From Deltaproteobacteria bacterium (GTDB taxonomy: Bacteria > Desulfobacterota > Binatia > Binatales > Binataceae): a stretch of DNA of 17,809 bases. This document shows, piece by piece, positions 1-6,810 of the stretch. The position numbers and the translations under genes are program-made. The DNA lies in the NCBI GenBank assembly GCA_021799555.1, contig JAJZAG010000034.1, positions 1 to 17,809 on the forward strand. The letters run 5' to 3'. Position 1 is the first letter of the stretch, and each line of letters opens with the position of its first letter. The notes under the pieces are model-generated. The model was not told the DNA's origin. It did not search any database and was given only the letters and a program-made list of their open reading frames with translations.

Positions 1-46
1 CCTGTCACGTCGGAAGTCGTGGGTTCAAATCCCATCGGCCCCGCCA
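1..46 (+). tRNA. tRNA-Asp (GTC), 3' part only
   Basis: The window opens inside the anticodon arm. The last base of the 5' anticodon strand is at 1, the 7-base loop at 2-8 carries anticodon GTC at 4-6, and the 3' anticodon strand is 9-13. A 5-base variable loop (14-18) leads into the T arm: stem 19-23 pairs with 31-35 around a TTCAAAT loop at 24-30. The 3' acceptor strand is 36-42, the discriminator G is at 43, and CCA is encoded at 44-46. The 5' acceptor strand and D arm lie upstream of the window, so the acceptor pairing cannot be verified. The acceptor and loop sequence fit bacterial tRNA-Asp closely. Confidence 0.93.
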
Positions 47-61
47 AATTTTATTGTTCGT

Positions 62-82
62 CCGCGCCTGTCGTTAGCGCGG
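62..82 (+). promoter_or_regulatory. GC-only hairpin in the tRNA-rplM gap
   Basis: CCGCGC (62-67) pairs perfectly with GCGCGG (77-82) around a 9-base loop. It lies between the tRNA 3' end and the TTG start of rplM. No T-run follows, so it is not a classical intrinsic terminator. It could be a tRNA processing or pausing element, or an rplM leader structure; ribosomal protein L13 is known to regulate its own operon in E. coli. The role here is inferred. Confidence 0.35.
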
Positions 83-101
83 TCGATTATGGTGCAAGAA
101 C

Positions 102-548
102 TTGAAGCTGACCGAACAGACCAAGAGCGTGTCACGCGAGAGCGCGTTGCGGGATCGCCGATGGCTCATCATCGATGCTACCGACCGAGTCCTGGGCCGG
201 GTCGCGAGCCGCGCCGCAAGCCTGCTGCGGGGGAAGCATCGTCCCGACTTCACTCCGAACGAAGACGCCGGCGATTTCGTCGTGATAATCAATGCGGCGA
301 AGGTGAAGCTCACCGGGAGCAAAGAGACCGACAAGGTGTACTTTCGGCATACCGAATGGCCGGGCGGCATTCGTTCGACGACCCCGGGAAAGGTTCGCCA
401 GACGCGGCCCGAGCGCCTTATCGAGGGCGCTGTGCGCGGAATGCTGCCGAAGAATAGACTCGGTCGGCGGCTGTTCACCAAGCTCAAGGTATATAGCGGC
501 GCTGAACATCCGCACGCCGCGCAGAAGCCCCAGACCGTCACCGACTGA
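102..548 (+). CDS. rplM: 50S ribosomal protein L13
   Basis: This is the large-subunit ribosomal protein L13, an early-assembling 23S rRNA-binding protein. The 148-residue product carries the family landmarks in order: RRWLIIDA and VLGRVAS near residues 19-35, LLRGKH followed by TPNEDAGDFVVIINA, the LTGSK.TDK.Y segment, and near the C terminus GMLPKNRLGRRLFTKLKVY and EHPHAAQKP. The length is normal (about 142-150). The start is a TTG at 102 with no clear Shine-Dalgarno. It gives about five extra N-terminal residues before the conserved Trp compared with E. coli, so a slightly later TTG (147-156 area) cannot be excluded. The ATG at 89 is in another frame and does not read into L13. It is followed after 20 bases by rpsI, the usual L13-S9 operon. 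Confidence 0.97.
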   Translation: MKLTEQTKSVSRESALRDRRWLIIDATDRVLGRVASRAASLLRGKHRPDFTPNEDAGDFVVIINAAKVKLTGSKETDKVYFRHTEWPGGIRSTTPGKVRQTRPERLIEGAVRGMLPKNRLGRRLFTKLKVYSGAEHPHAAQKPQTVTD

Positions 549-568
549 AGCGAGGCGCGCATCGTCAT

Positions 569-967
569 ATGGCAGAAAAGAAAAACATTATCTGGGCGAC
601 TGGGCGGCGTAAGACTGCGATCGCCCGAGTGCGGATTCTTCCCGGTGCGGGCAATTTCACGATCAACGAGCGATCGCTCGACGATTATTTTCCGCGCGAC
701 ACCTCTCGGATGCGGATTCTCGAACCTTTCGAGCTGACGGAAACCAAAGGACAGTTCGACGTGATCGTCAGCGTCGAGGGCGGCGGAATTTCCGCGCAAG
801 CCGACGCGGTTCGCCACGGGATCTCCCGGGCGTTGGTCGCATCTTCCGAGACTCTGCGCCCGGCGCTGCGCAAGGCCGGGATGCTGACGCGCGACCCGCG
901 CGAGGTCGAGCGAAAGAAGTACGGCCGCCACAAAGCTCGCAAGCGTCCGCAATACTCCAAGCGTTAA
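569..967 (+). CDS. rpsI: 30S ribosomal protein S9
   Basis: This is the small-subunit protein S9, whose basic C-terminal tail reaches toward the P-site tRNA. The 132-residue product has the TGRRKTAIARVRI block at residues 11-23, the GNFTINERSLDDYFPR segment, GGGISAQADAVRHGISRAL in the middle, and a lysine/arginine-rich end finishing in the characteristic YSKR (KYGRHKARKRPQYSKR). The length matches the family (about 130). The ATG lies 20 bases after the rplM stop, with a weak GAGG element some distance upstream, so the two genes are almost certainly co-transcribed. No strong intrinsic terminator was recognised immediately after the stop. Confidence 0.98.
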   Translation: MAEKKNIIWATGRRKTAIARVRILPGAGNFTINERSLDDYFPRDTSRMRILEPFELTETKGQFDVIVSVEGGGISAQADAVRHGISRALVASSETLRPALRKAGMLTRDPREVERKKYGRHKARKRPQYSKR

Positions 968-1466
968 TTGCGGCGACGCCCCGCGGCGAAAACGTACCCG
1001 TAGTTCCTGGCCTTGGTTAGAAGCGCGGCGGGTACGCGACGAGGTCCCGGGCGGTTGGTTTGCCTGCAGCCGGGTGTGTAAGCGGCTGCTAATTGCCGGA
1101 AAGGCTTCGGCTTCGCTCACCTACTGGCGCTCGGCAGCACGGATCAGTTGAGGCTGAATTTCTAGCGGCTTCAGGGCGGAACGGATTTGGCAATTTTCCC
1201 CGGGATCCACGTTCGCATCCTGGGTGGAAGGGCGTTTCGGACAGCAACGCAAACTCGATGGACGGTGATATTGCGGGCTGGGTTTTTTCTCGATTCCGAG
1301 CACCCAAACGACCTCGTGACCTCGAGGAACCCGGACCATCGTAAATGACGCGACCAGCGTGCCGGTATTCGAGTAACTAGGCTGATTTCGCGCGACGCGT
1401 TCCGTGTTGCGTTAGCGGCTGGCTCTGCCGCGCGCTAATCTCGTTGACTCGGGGAATCAGACGCCG
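968..1466. other. Gene-free gap with an 8-bp inverted repeat
   Basis: These 500 bases separate rpsI from the cyclase gene. The short open frames in the gap (1093-1344 forward, 1121-1339 and 1089-1307 reverse) show no family likeness. The one clear structural element is a perfect inverted repeat, CGTACCCG at 993-1000 and CGGGTACG at 1029-1036, with a 28-base loop. It could close a large hairpin in the rpsI 3' region or be a binding site. The remainder contains short direct and inverted repeats typical of GC-rich DNA and presumably the cyclase promoter, but I could not identify a convincing -35/-10 pair. No tRNA, rRNA or known small-RNA signature was recognised. Confidence 0.5.
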
Positions 1467-3695
1467 ATGCCGCCACAGCGGAACAAATCTCGCTTGCATC
1501 AGACGTTTTCGTGGCGCACCTTTCTGACCGGGCTGAGCGTCGCGACGATCGTTTTTTCCCTGCTGGTCACTTTTCCAAACGCACTTTCATTTCTCGACCT
1601 CAAAATCTCGGATTTGAGGATGGCTGCGCGCGGTGCACGTCCTCCGACTAACCGAGTAATTGTCGTCGCTATAGATCAAAAGAGCATCGCGGAACTCGGT
1701 CATTGGCCGTGGCCGCGCAACCTGATGGCGCAGTTGCAGGACGCGCTTGCGTCTTACCACCCCAAAGTGATCGGCTATGATCTGCTCTTCTCTGAGGCGG
1801 ACACGGATATAACCGAGCGCGCGGAAATTTCGAGCCGCCTGCGCCAGTTGGGATTTCGCGAGACTCAGCTAAACCAGACGCTGGGTCTGGACAACGACGA
1901 AAAATTCGCGGCTGCGATAAAAAGGCAAGGCAACACCTTCCTGGGATACGCATTTGCGGAGGTGCGCATGCACCGACGGATCATCACGCCTGCGCCAGGC
2001 TATCTGAACAAGGCGATTGATCCGCCGCCGATGAGTTATCAATTGATTTTTCGCGCGCCGCACAGTTCCGCAGAGATTCTGCATGCTCGGGCATATCTGC
2101 CGCCGATTCCGGTCCTCAACAGCTCTGCGCGAGGCACGGGGTTTTACGATGTTGACGCTGACGCGGACGGCGAGATTCGCGGCGAACTGACGGTGATCCG
2201 ATTTCACGATCGGATGTGCGTGCCGTTTTTTCTGGCGGTTGCGCAAGCATTCGAAGACGACCAACCCCTCAGGCTCAATATAGATAGCGTTGGCATCAGG
2301 ACCGTGAACTTGGGTGAGACGGTGATTCCCGTTGATGAGATGGGCAATATGCTGGTGACATTCCGTTCGGCGGCGGGGGGATTTCCGCATGTCTCAGCCG
2401 TCGATGTCCTGCGCCATCGCGTCGCGGCCGTCGAGCTTGCGGGAAAGGCTGTACTCGTTGGCGCGACAGCGCAGGCGATCGGCGATAGGGCGGTCACGCC
2501 CGCGGGTGCCGAGTTCCCCCGTGTCGAGATACACGCCAACGCGATCGACGATGTATTCGGCCGCGACTTTGTGAACCGCAGCAAGCTCCTGACCCTTGAT
2601 ATCGAGCGCCTGTGGGCCGTCGCACTCGGCGTCGGGATTTCTGCCGCAGTCGCTTATCTGACCGCGCCGGTCGCGTTTGCGACGGTCCTCGCGTTAATCG
2701 GCGCGTATGTGGGATATGCGCAGTATGAGCTGGTTTACGAAGGAATCTTACTAGGCATCGTGTTTCCGGTCGCCGTCGGCCTTGGCACTTCGAGCGTTCT
2801 CGCCATCTACCGCTACTGGACCGAGGGTCTCGAGAAGCGACGCTTGCGCCACGCCTTCGAGCATTATCTCCATCCAGACGTAATCGCGGCGGTGGTCGAC
2901 AATCCCGACGGCTTGAAGCTCGGCGGCGAGCGGAAGATCATCACAATTTTGTTTGCTGATATTGTCAACTACACCGGTCTCTCGGAGCGCACCGACCCGG
3001 CCGCGCTGGTCGCGCTGCTCAATGACTATATGACCAAGATGACCGATCTGATCCTCGAGAGCGGGGGCGTAGTGGACAAGATTCGCGGTGACGGGATCAT
3101 GGCGTTTTGGGGCGCACCACTTGAAATTCCAAATCATGCGCGCGCCGCCATCGATTCTGCGCTCGCGATGCTTTCGGAGCTCAAGATATTGCGCGAGCGT
3201 GATCCGCGATTTGCTGATATCGATATAGGGATTGGGATTGCCACCGGAGAGGCGATCGCGGGAAATTTTGGCGGAGCGCGCCGCTTCGACTATTCGGTGA
3301 TCGGCGACACTGTGAACCTCGCCTCGCGGCTTGAGGGCCTAACCCGCCAGTTCAAGGTGCACCTCCTTGTAAGCAAAGAGAGCTTTAGCGCCGCCGCGAG
3401 GCAATATGTCGCGCGTGATATCGGACTGGTCCGCGTCAAGGGTAAGACCCTGCCAGTGCCGATAATGGAAGTCGTCGCCGCCGCCGGCGACGGCGCAGAT
3501 TCCTCGTACTATGACCGATTTGCTGAAGTGCTCGATGGACTGCGCTCCGGTGCCACGGAAGCGGCCAGCAAAGCGCTTGAGGCAATGCGTGCGGAACGCC
3601 CAGACGACGGCGTAATCGCGCTTTATCTCGATAAGCTCACCGAGCTCGCGGGTACTCCTGCCGGCGAGCTGGTCTTCGAGTTCGATACCAAATAG
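1467..3695 (+). CDS. CHASE2-domain class III adenylate/guanylate cyclase
   Basis: This is a membrane sensor-cyclase making a cyclic nucleotide, probably cAMP. The 742 residues run: one N-terminal transmembrane helix (about 18-40); an extracytoplasmic CHASE2 sensor (about 40-370) with the family motif VVVAIDQKSIAELGHWPWPR; a cluster of hydrophobic helices (about 384-448); and a cytoplasmic class III cyclase domain (about 480-680). Catalytic residues are present: metal-binding D498 (FADIVNYT) and D542 (RGDGIMAFWG), base-contacting K538, and transition-state N617 and R621 in the GDTVNLASR block. The second base-selectivity position appears to be S610 (DYSVIGD) rather than Asp, as in class IIIb enzymes, some of which respond to bicarbonate. 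The ligand of the CHASE2 domain is unknown. A GGGGA at 1451-1455 precedes the ATG by 11 bases. About 60 C-terminal residues after the catalytic core are unassigned and Ala/Glu-rich. Confidence 0.93.
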   Translation: MPPQRNKSRLHQTFSWRTFLTGLSVATIVFSLLVTFPNALSFLDLKISDLRMAARGARPPTNRVIVVAIDQKSIAELGHWPWPRNLMAQLQDALASYHPKVIGYDLLFSEADTDITERAEISSRLRQLGFRETQLNQTLGLDNDEKFAAAIKRQGNTFLGYAFAEVRMHRRIITPAPGYLNKAIDPPPMSYQLIFRAPHSSAEILHARAYLPPIPVLNSSARGTGFYDVDADADGEIRGELTVIRFHDRMCVPFFLAVAQAFEDDQPLRLNIDSVGIRTVNLGETVIPVDEMGNMLVTFRSAAGGFPHVSAVDVLRHRVAAVELAGKAVLVGATAQAIGDRAVTPAGAEFPRVEIHANAIDDVFGRDFVNRSKLLTLDIERLWAVALGVGISAAVAYLTAPVAFATVLALIGAYVGYAQYELVYEGILLGIVFPVAVGLGTSSVLAIYRYWTEGLEKRRLRHAFEHYLHPDVIAAVVDNPDGLKLGGERKIITILFADIVNYTGLSERTDPAALVALLNDYMTKMTDLILESGGVVDKIRGDGIMAFWGAPLEIPNHARAAIDSALAMLSELKILRERDPRFADIDIGIGIATGEAIAGNFGGARRFDYSVIGDTVNLASRLEGLTRQFKVHLLVSKESFSAAARQYVARDIGLVRVKGKTLPVPIMEVVAAAGDGADSSYYDRFAEVLDGLRSGATEAASKALEAMRAERPDDGVIALYLDKLTELAGTPAGELVFEFDTK

Positions 3696-3705
3696 CTATT
3701 AAGGA

Positions 3706-3734
3706 CCGTCATTTCGTGATACACGGGTTACAAT
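3706..3734 (+). promoter_or_regulatory. Possible sigma-70 promoter for argC
   Basis: A TACAAT hexamer at 3729-3734 matches the -10 consensus at five of six bases. The best -35 at 17-base spacing is CCGTCA (3706-3711), matching only three of six. It lies between the cyclase stop (3695) and the argC ATG (3772), so argC may have its own promoter rather than depending on read-through. Confidence 0.3.
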
Positions 3735-3771
3735 CCAGCTAGACAGACGCGGAGGTTCTTCAAGTTCCACG

Positions 3772-4824
3772 ATGGCACACGACAGGGTCAGAGTCGCAGT
3801 GTTGGGTGCTTCGGGTTATTCCGGTATCGAAGCCGTACGCATCCTCGCAACTCATCCATTTGTCGAGATCACGACGCTCACCTCGGAGCACTATGCTGGC
3901 CGCGAGGTTGCCGATGTCTATCGTCACCTGGCTGGGACCGACCTGCCTGCATTCGAAGAGTTGCGCCCCGAATTCATTCGAGGTCGCGCTGACCTCGCGA
4001 TCTCGTGCCTGCCCGAGAAGGTTGGGACTCCGGTCGTCGTCGAAATGGTCAAGAGCGGCGTCAAAGTTATCGATGTCTCCGCTGACTTTCGCCTGAAAGA
4101 CCCGACCACGCACCGCGCGACTTACGGAGTCGATCAGCTTGCACCCGCGCTGTCGCGCGAGGCGGTCTATGGACTTAGCGAGTTTCATCGCGCGGAGTTG
4201 CGCGAGGCAAGACTGGTGGCGAATCCGGGATGCTACCCCACCGGGGCGCTGCTTGCGCTGATACCATTGATCAAGCGGGATTTGATCGATCCGGCGTCAA
4301 TCGTAATCGACGCGAAGTCGGGAACGACTGGGGCGCGGCGTGCCGCATCGGTCGAATATCTGTTCGCTGAGGTCAACGAGAATTTTCGCGCCTACAAAGT
4401 TGGAAACCATCGCCATACCCCTGAGATCGAGCAGGAAATTGGCGCCGTTTTGGGACGCGAGATCGCCCTGATCTTCGTGCCACATCTGCTGCCCGTCACA
4501 CGCGGAATCCTGACCTCGATTTTTATGAAACCTCGCGCTGGCACGACCGAAGATGACGTACGCAATGCCTTCGAGGCGAGCTTTGGCAAAGCGCGTTTTG
4601 TGAGGATGCTCAAGCCTGGCGATCTGCCCGAGCTGCGCAACGTCAGGGCTACGAACTTCTGCGAGATCGCGGCTGTGCTCGACCGCCGCTCGAACACGCT
4701 TATCGTCATCACGGCAATCGATAACTTGGGCAAGGGCGCCGCCGGGCAAGCGGTTCAGAATCTCAATTTGATGTGCGGATTTGACGAAGCCGCCGGGCTG
4801 CTCAACGCCGCGCCGGTGCCGTAA
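3772..4824 (+). CDS. argC: N-acetyl-gamma-glutamyl-phosphate reductase
   Basis: This enzyme catalyses NADPH-dependent reduction of N-acetyl-glutamyl phosphate to the semialdehyde, the third step of arginine synthesis, in the cytoplasm. The 350-residue product has the N-terminal nucleotide-binding loop GASGYSG (residues 12-18), the SCLPEK segment, and the catalytic cysteine C154 in NPGCYPTG. The catalytic histidine region is GNHRHTPEIEQ (H213/H215), followed by the conserved FVPHLLPVTRGI block and a C-terminal DNLGKGAAGQAVQN motif. The length fits the long bacterial ArgC type (about 345). No other in-frame start exists close by. GGAGG at 3751-3755 is 16 bases from the ATG, which is longer than usual. 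In Geobacter argC directly follows rpsI; here the cyclase lies between them. Confidence 0.97.
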   Translation: MAHDRVRVAVLGASGYSGIEAVRILATHPFVEITTLTSEHYAGREVADVYRHLAGTDLPAFEELRPEFIRGRADLAISCLPEKVGTPVVVEMVKSGVKVIDVSADFRLKDPTTHRATYGVDQLAPALSREAVYGLSEFHRAELREARLVANPGCYPTGALLALIPLIKRDLIDPASIVIDAKSGTTGARRAASVEYLFAEVNENFRAYKVGNHRHTPEIEQEIGAVLGREIALIFVPHLLPVTRGILTSIFMKPRAGTTEDDVRNAFEASFGKARFVRMLKPGDLPELRNVRATNFCEIAAVLDRRSNTLIVITAIDNLGKGAAGQAVQNLNLMCGFDEAAGLLNAAPVP

Positions 4825-4916
4825 TCCCGAGTTTCAGCTGGTTTGTGAACCTGATTGCAAGCAGTATCGTTATGGAGCCGGCGAAACCCGGTCGCCTGAA
4901 AAACGGCGGTTAAACT

Positions 4917-5441
4917 TCAGTTTGCGCCAAGGCGCACCATAGCGTTGCGCGCCTCGGCCTCGGCGGACGACTCCGTCGGGTCGGTGCTCTGCGCGGCCGC
5001 GCGGAAATGTGCGATCGCCGAAGTGCGGTCTCCGCTCGCTTCGTAAGCGCGGGCGACGTTCAACTCCGCCCGTGCGTTGCCGGGACAGGCGGTGAGCGCG
5101 TCGCGGTAGTATCCTAGCGCTTTAGCAAAGTCGCCCGCAGCCATTTTGGCTCCGCCATGGCGCGTCGCCGCCGCCATCACTGCTTTGTCGCATCCGAATC
5201 CTGCTGGTGCCGCGGCCGACGCGATTAACGTACCGCCGCCACTGCCGCCGCGCTGCGCCTTTAGCTTTTCGATTTCCATCTGGTTCTGCTCGATTTGCGC
5301 TTGTTGCTGCTGAACGAGCTTCTGGTTGGCTTCGATTGCTGCCTGATCGCACGCGGAGGTCGCGAACACCTGCAGGGCGAGCGCAGCAACGACGGCAATT
5401 GACGGTATCGAAAGCAAGTGCGGGCGGCGATTTGAACTCAT
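4917..5441 (-). CDS. Exported coiled-coil/TPR protein, possible lipoprotein
   Basis: The 174-residue protein starts at the ATG at 5441, chosen because GGAG lies five bases upstream (complement of 5447-5450); a longer reading from 5492 lacks such a site. Residues 1-30 look like a signal peptide (basic start, hydrophobic core IAVVAALALQVFA). It ends TSA-C31, a marginal lipobox because Thr replaces the usual Leu at -3. Residues about 33-63 are Gln/Glu-rich with heptad-like spacing (coiled coil), then a Gly-rich linker, then about two TPR repeats (residues 90-160). These are recognisable by GDFAKALGYYRDALTACP and NARAELNVARAYEASGDRTSAIAHF. Two further cysteines (C84, C119) could form a disulfide. 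The layout resembles CpoB/YbgF, but no tol-pal genes are nearby. The specific function is unknown. Confidence 0.75.
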   Translation of the reverse strand: MSSNRRPHLLSIPSIAVVAALALQVFATSACDQAAIEANQKLVQQQQAQIEQNQMEIEKLKAQRGGSGGGTLIASAAAPAGFGCDKAVMAAATRHGGAKMAAGDFAKALGYYRDALTACPGNARAELNVARAYEASGDRTSAIAHFRAAAQSTDPTESSAEAEARNAMVRLGAN

Positions 5442-5549
5442 TATTGCTCCAAATTGTGCGAGACGCTGGATGCTGTCAATCGAAGCCACCAAAGAGCCTG
5501 GCGCGAAACAGGATGCGCGCGCGCAAAGTCTCTGCTAGCTTTTCAGAGC

Positions 5550-6254
5550 GTGCGATCCGGGTGCAAATCAAGAGAGACAGCCAAGACGGGCGCCAAGCTC
5601 CGGCGCACACGCGACGGCCAAGGAGCAAGCAGCGTTCCTGCTTCGAGCTTTGAGCCTCGTCCTGACGCGGGGATCGACGCCGCCGCTGCGCTCGCGCGGC
5701 TGCTAGAAGGCAATCGCCGTTTTGTGGCAGGCTTGCTCGAGCATCCCGGTCAGACCCCAGCGCGACGCAGCGAGATAGCGAACGCGCAGCGCCCCCTCGC
5801 CGCGGTTCTGTCGTGCGCGGATTCGCGAACCTCGCCGGAAATTGTCTTCGATGTCGGACTGGGTGACATTTTTGCGGTGCGGGTCGCCGGCAACGTCGTA
5901 GATCATCTAGTGCTCGAGAGCCTGGATTTCGCGGTCAACAATCTTAAAACCACGCTGCTCATCGTGATGGGGCATCGGCGTTGCGGAGCGGTACAGGCCG
6001 CCATTGAAGCGCACGATAATCCGGATGTGGAAATCGGCCCTATGTTGCGAGAGTTGAGGACCTCGGTCGTGGCCGCCAAGTCGATGACCGGGGATTTATT
6101 CGAGAACGTGATGCGGCAAAACGTGATTCGGGTTGCGCGGCGGCTTGCAGCGGAAAACCGCTTCGCGCCGCTCATCTCCGTCGGGAAGCTGATTATCGTC
6201 GGTGCCGCTTACGACCTCGACACCGGAATTGTGACCGTGATCGACCGAACCTGA
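5550..6254 (+). CDS. Beta-class carbonic anhydrase
   Basis: This zinc enzyme interconverts CO2 and bicarbonate. The beta-class core is complete. Numbered from the GTG at 5550, the zinc ligands are C89 and D91/R93 (SCADSR), H142 and C145 (GHRRCGAV). Conserved flanks include ALARLLEGNRRFVAG, GDIFAVRVAGN, and the C-terminal VGAAYDLDTGIV. The N terminus is uncertain. The frame is open back to a TTG at 5454 (266 residues), but the first 60-odd residues are low-complexity and basic without a recognisable motif. None of the candidate starts has a good ribosome-binding site, so GTG 5550 (234 residues) is a compromise. Related enzymes often have a Tat signal; none is seen here. It is divergent from the TPR gene. 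Confidence 0.88.
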   Translation: MRSGCKSRETAKTGAKLRRTRDGQGASSVPASSFEPRPDAGIDAAAALARLLEGNRRFVAGLLEHPGQTPARRSEIANAQRPLAAVLSCADSRTSPEIVFDVGLGDIFAVRVAGNVVDHLVLESLDFAVNNLKTTLLIVMGHRRCGAVQAAIEAHDNPDVEIGPMLRELRTSVVAAKSMTGDLFENVMRQNVIRVARRLAAENRFAPLISVGKLIIVGAAYDLDTGIVTVIDRT

Positions 6255-6273
6255 AAGCCACAAGTCTCGATCG

Positions 6274-6294
6274 GGCGATGTCTTCCACATCGCC
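6274..6294. terminator. Hairpin between convergent genes
   Basis: GGCGATGT (6274-6281) pairs perfectly with ACATCGCC (6287-6294) around CTTCC. It lies 20 bases after the carbonic anhydrase stop and 34 bases from the stop of the reverse PKD gene, so it may terminate from both sides. There is no strong T-run on either strand, so termination efficiency is uncertain. Confidence 0.5.
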
Positions 6295-6327
6295 TGCATT
6301 CTTGCCGCAGCACGCCCTCTCTCGCAA

Positions 6328-6810
6328 TCAATTCGCAGCCTGAGTGACGGTTACTCCTGCAAAACCTGTCGCACTCTCGCCGTCGGCGGTGGTCGCTGTA
6401 ACGGTTACGGTATAGGTGCCGGGGCTCGTGTAGCTGTGAAACAAGACTGTGGGCGGCAGGGTCGAGATTTGCCCATCGCCGAAGGTCCATCGATAACTCA
6501 CCAGCGGCGCAGAGTCCGGATTTGCGTTCATCACGAGAAATCCGACCGTCAGTGGTGCCGGTCCATAGCCGGGCAGCGCCTGCACGGTGATTCGAGGGAC
6601 GTTAGGGATTTGAATTCCGCCCGAAGGCTGGGACTCGCCGCTGACGCCATTGCCGTTGCCGCCGCCGCTGCCTTGAGCGGCCTGATCCTGCGCGCGAGCG
6701 TGCACTGGCACCGCGCCGATCGCGAGCATCAGCATGGCTGAAAGCGCCAACCGGGTAAGCTTCCAAGATAGAAATCTTCCGGGTCGGCTCGTCCATCCTG
6801 CGTCCGTCAC
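6328..6810 (-). CDS. Secreted single-PKD-domain protein
   Basis: The 160-residue product starts at the GTG at 6810, which overlaps the stop of the upstream SDR gene (GTGA), with GGAG about ten bases before it. This implies translational coupling. Residues 1-40 form a signal peptide with a long N-region, a hydrophobic core (LALSAMLMLAIGAVPV) and an ARA cleavage site. A Gly/Asn/Ser-rich linker (about 46-65) leads into one PKD-type immunoglobulin-like domain (about 75-156). That domain carries the signature WTFGDG (108-113), an SPGTYTVTVTAT strand and a closing VTVT strand. PKD domains mostly mediate protein or carbohydrate contacts outside the cell. There is no enzyme domain, so a binding or surface role is inferred. 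A longer in-frame reading to 7074 runs through the SDR gene and is not credible. Confidence 0.75.
   Translation of the reverse strand: MTDAGWTSRPGRFLSWKLTRLALSAMLMLAIGAVPVHARAQDQAAQGSGGGNGNGVSGESQPSGGIQIPNVPRITVQALPGYGPAPLTVGFLVMNANPDSAPLVSYRWTFGDGQISTLPPTVLFHSYTSPGTYTVTVTATTADGESATGFAGVTVTQAAN

Noticed and set aside
89..457. Open forward frame starting at an ATG just before rplM
   Set aside because: It overlaps rplM in another frame, and its product is Arg-rich shadow sequence without motifs.
74..1120. 348-codon reverse frame across rplM and rpsI
   Set aside because: It is antisense to two unmistakable ribosomal protein genes and is typical of GC-rich shadow frames.
1093..1344. Possible small gene in the rpsI-cyclase gap
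   Set aside because: TTG start without a ribosome-binding site, no recognisable domain, and overlapping open frames on the other strand with equal claim.
4825..4916. Terminator between argC and the TPR gene
   Set aside because: Only a 4-bp CGCC/GGCG stem around a short A-rich loop was found near 4890-4910, which is too weak to call.
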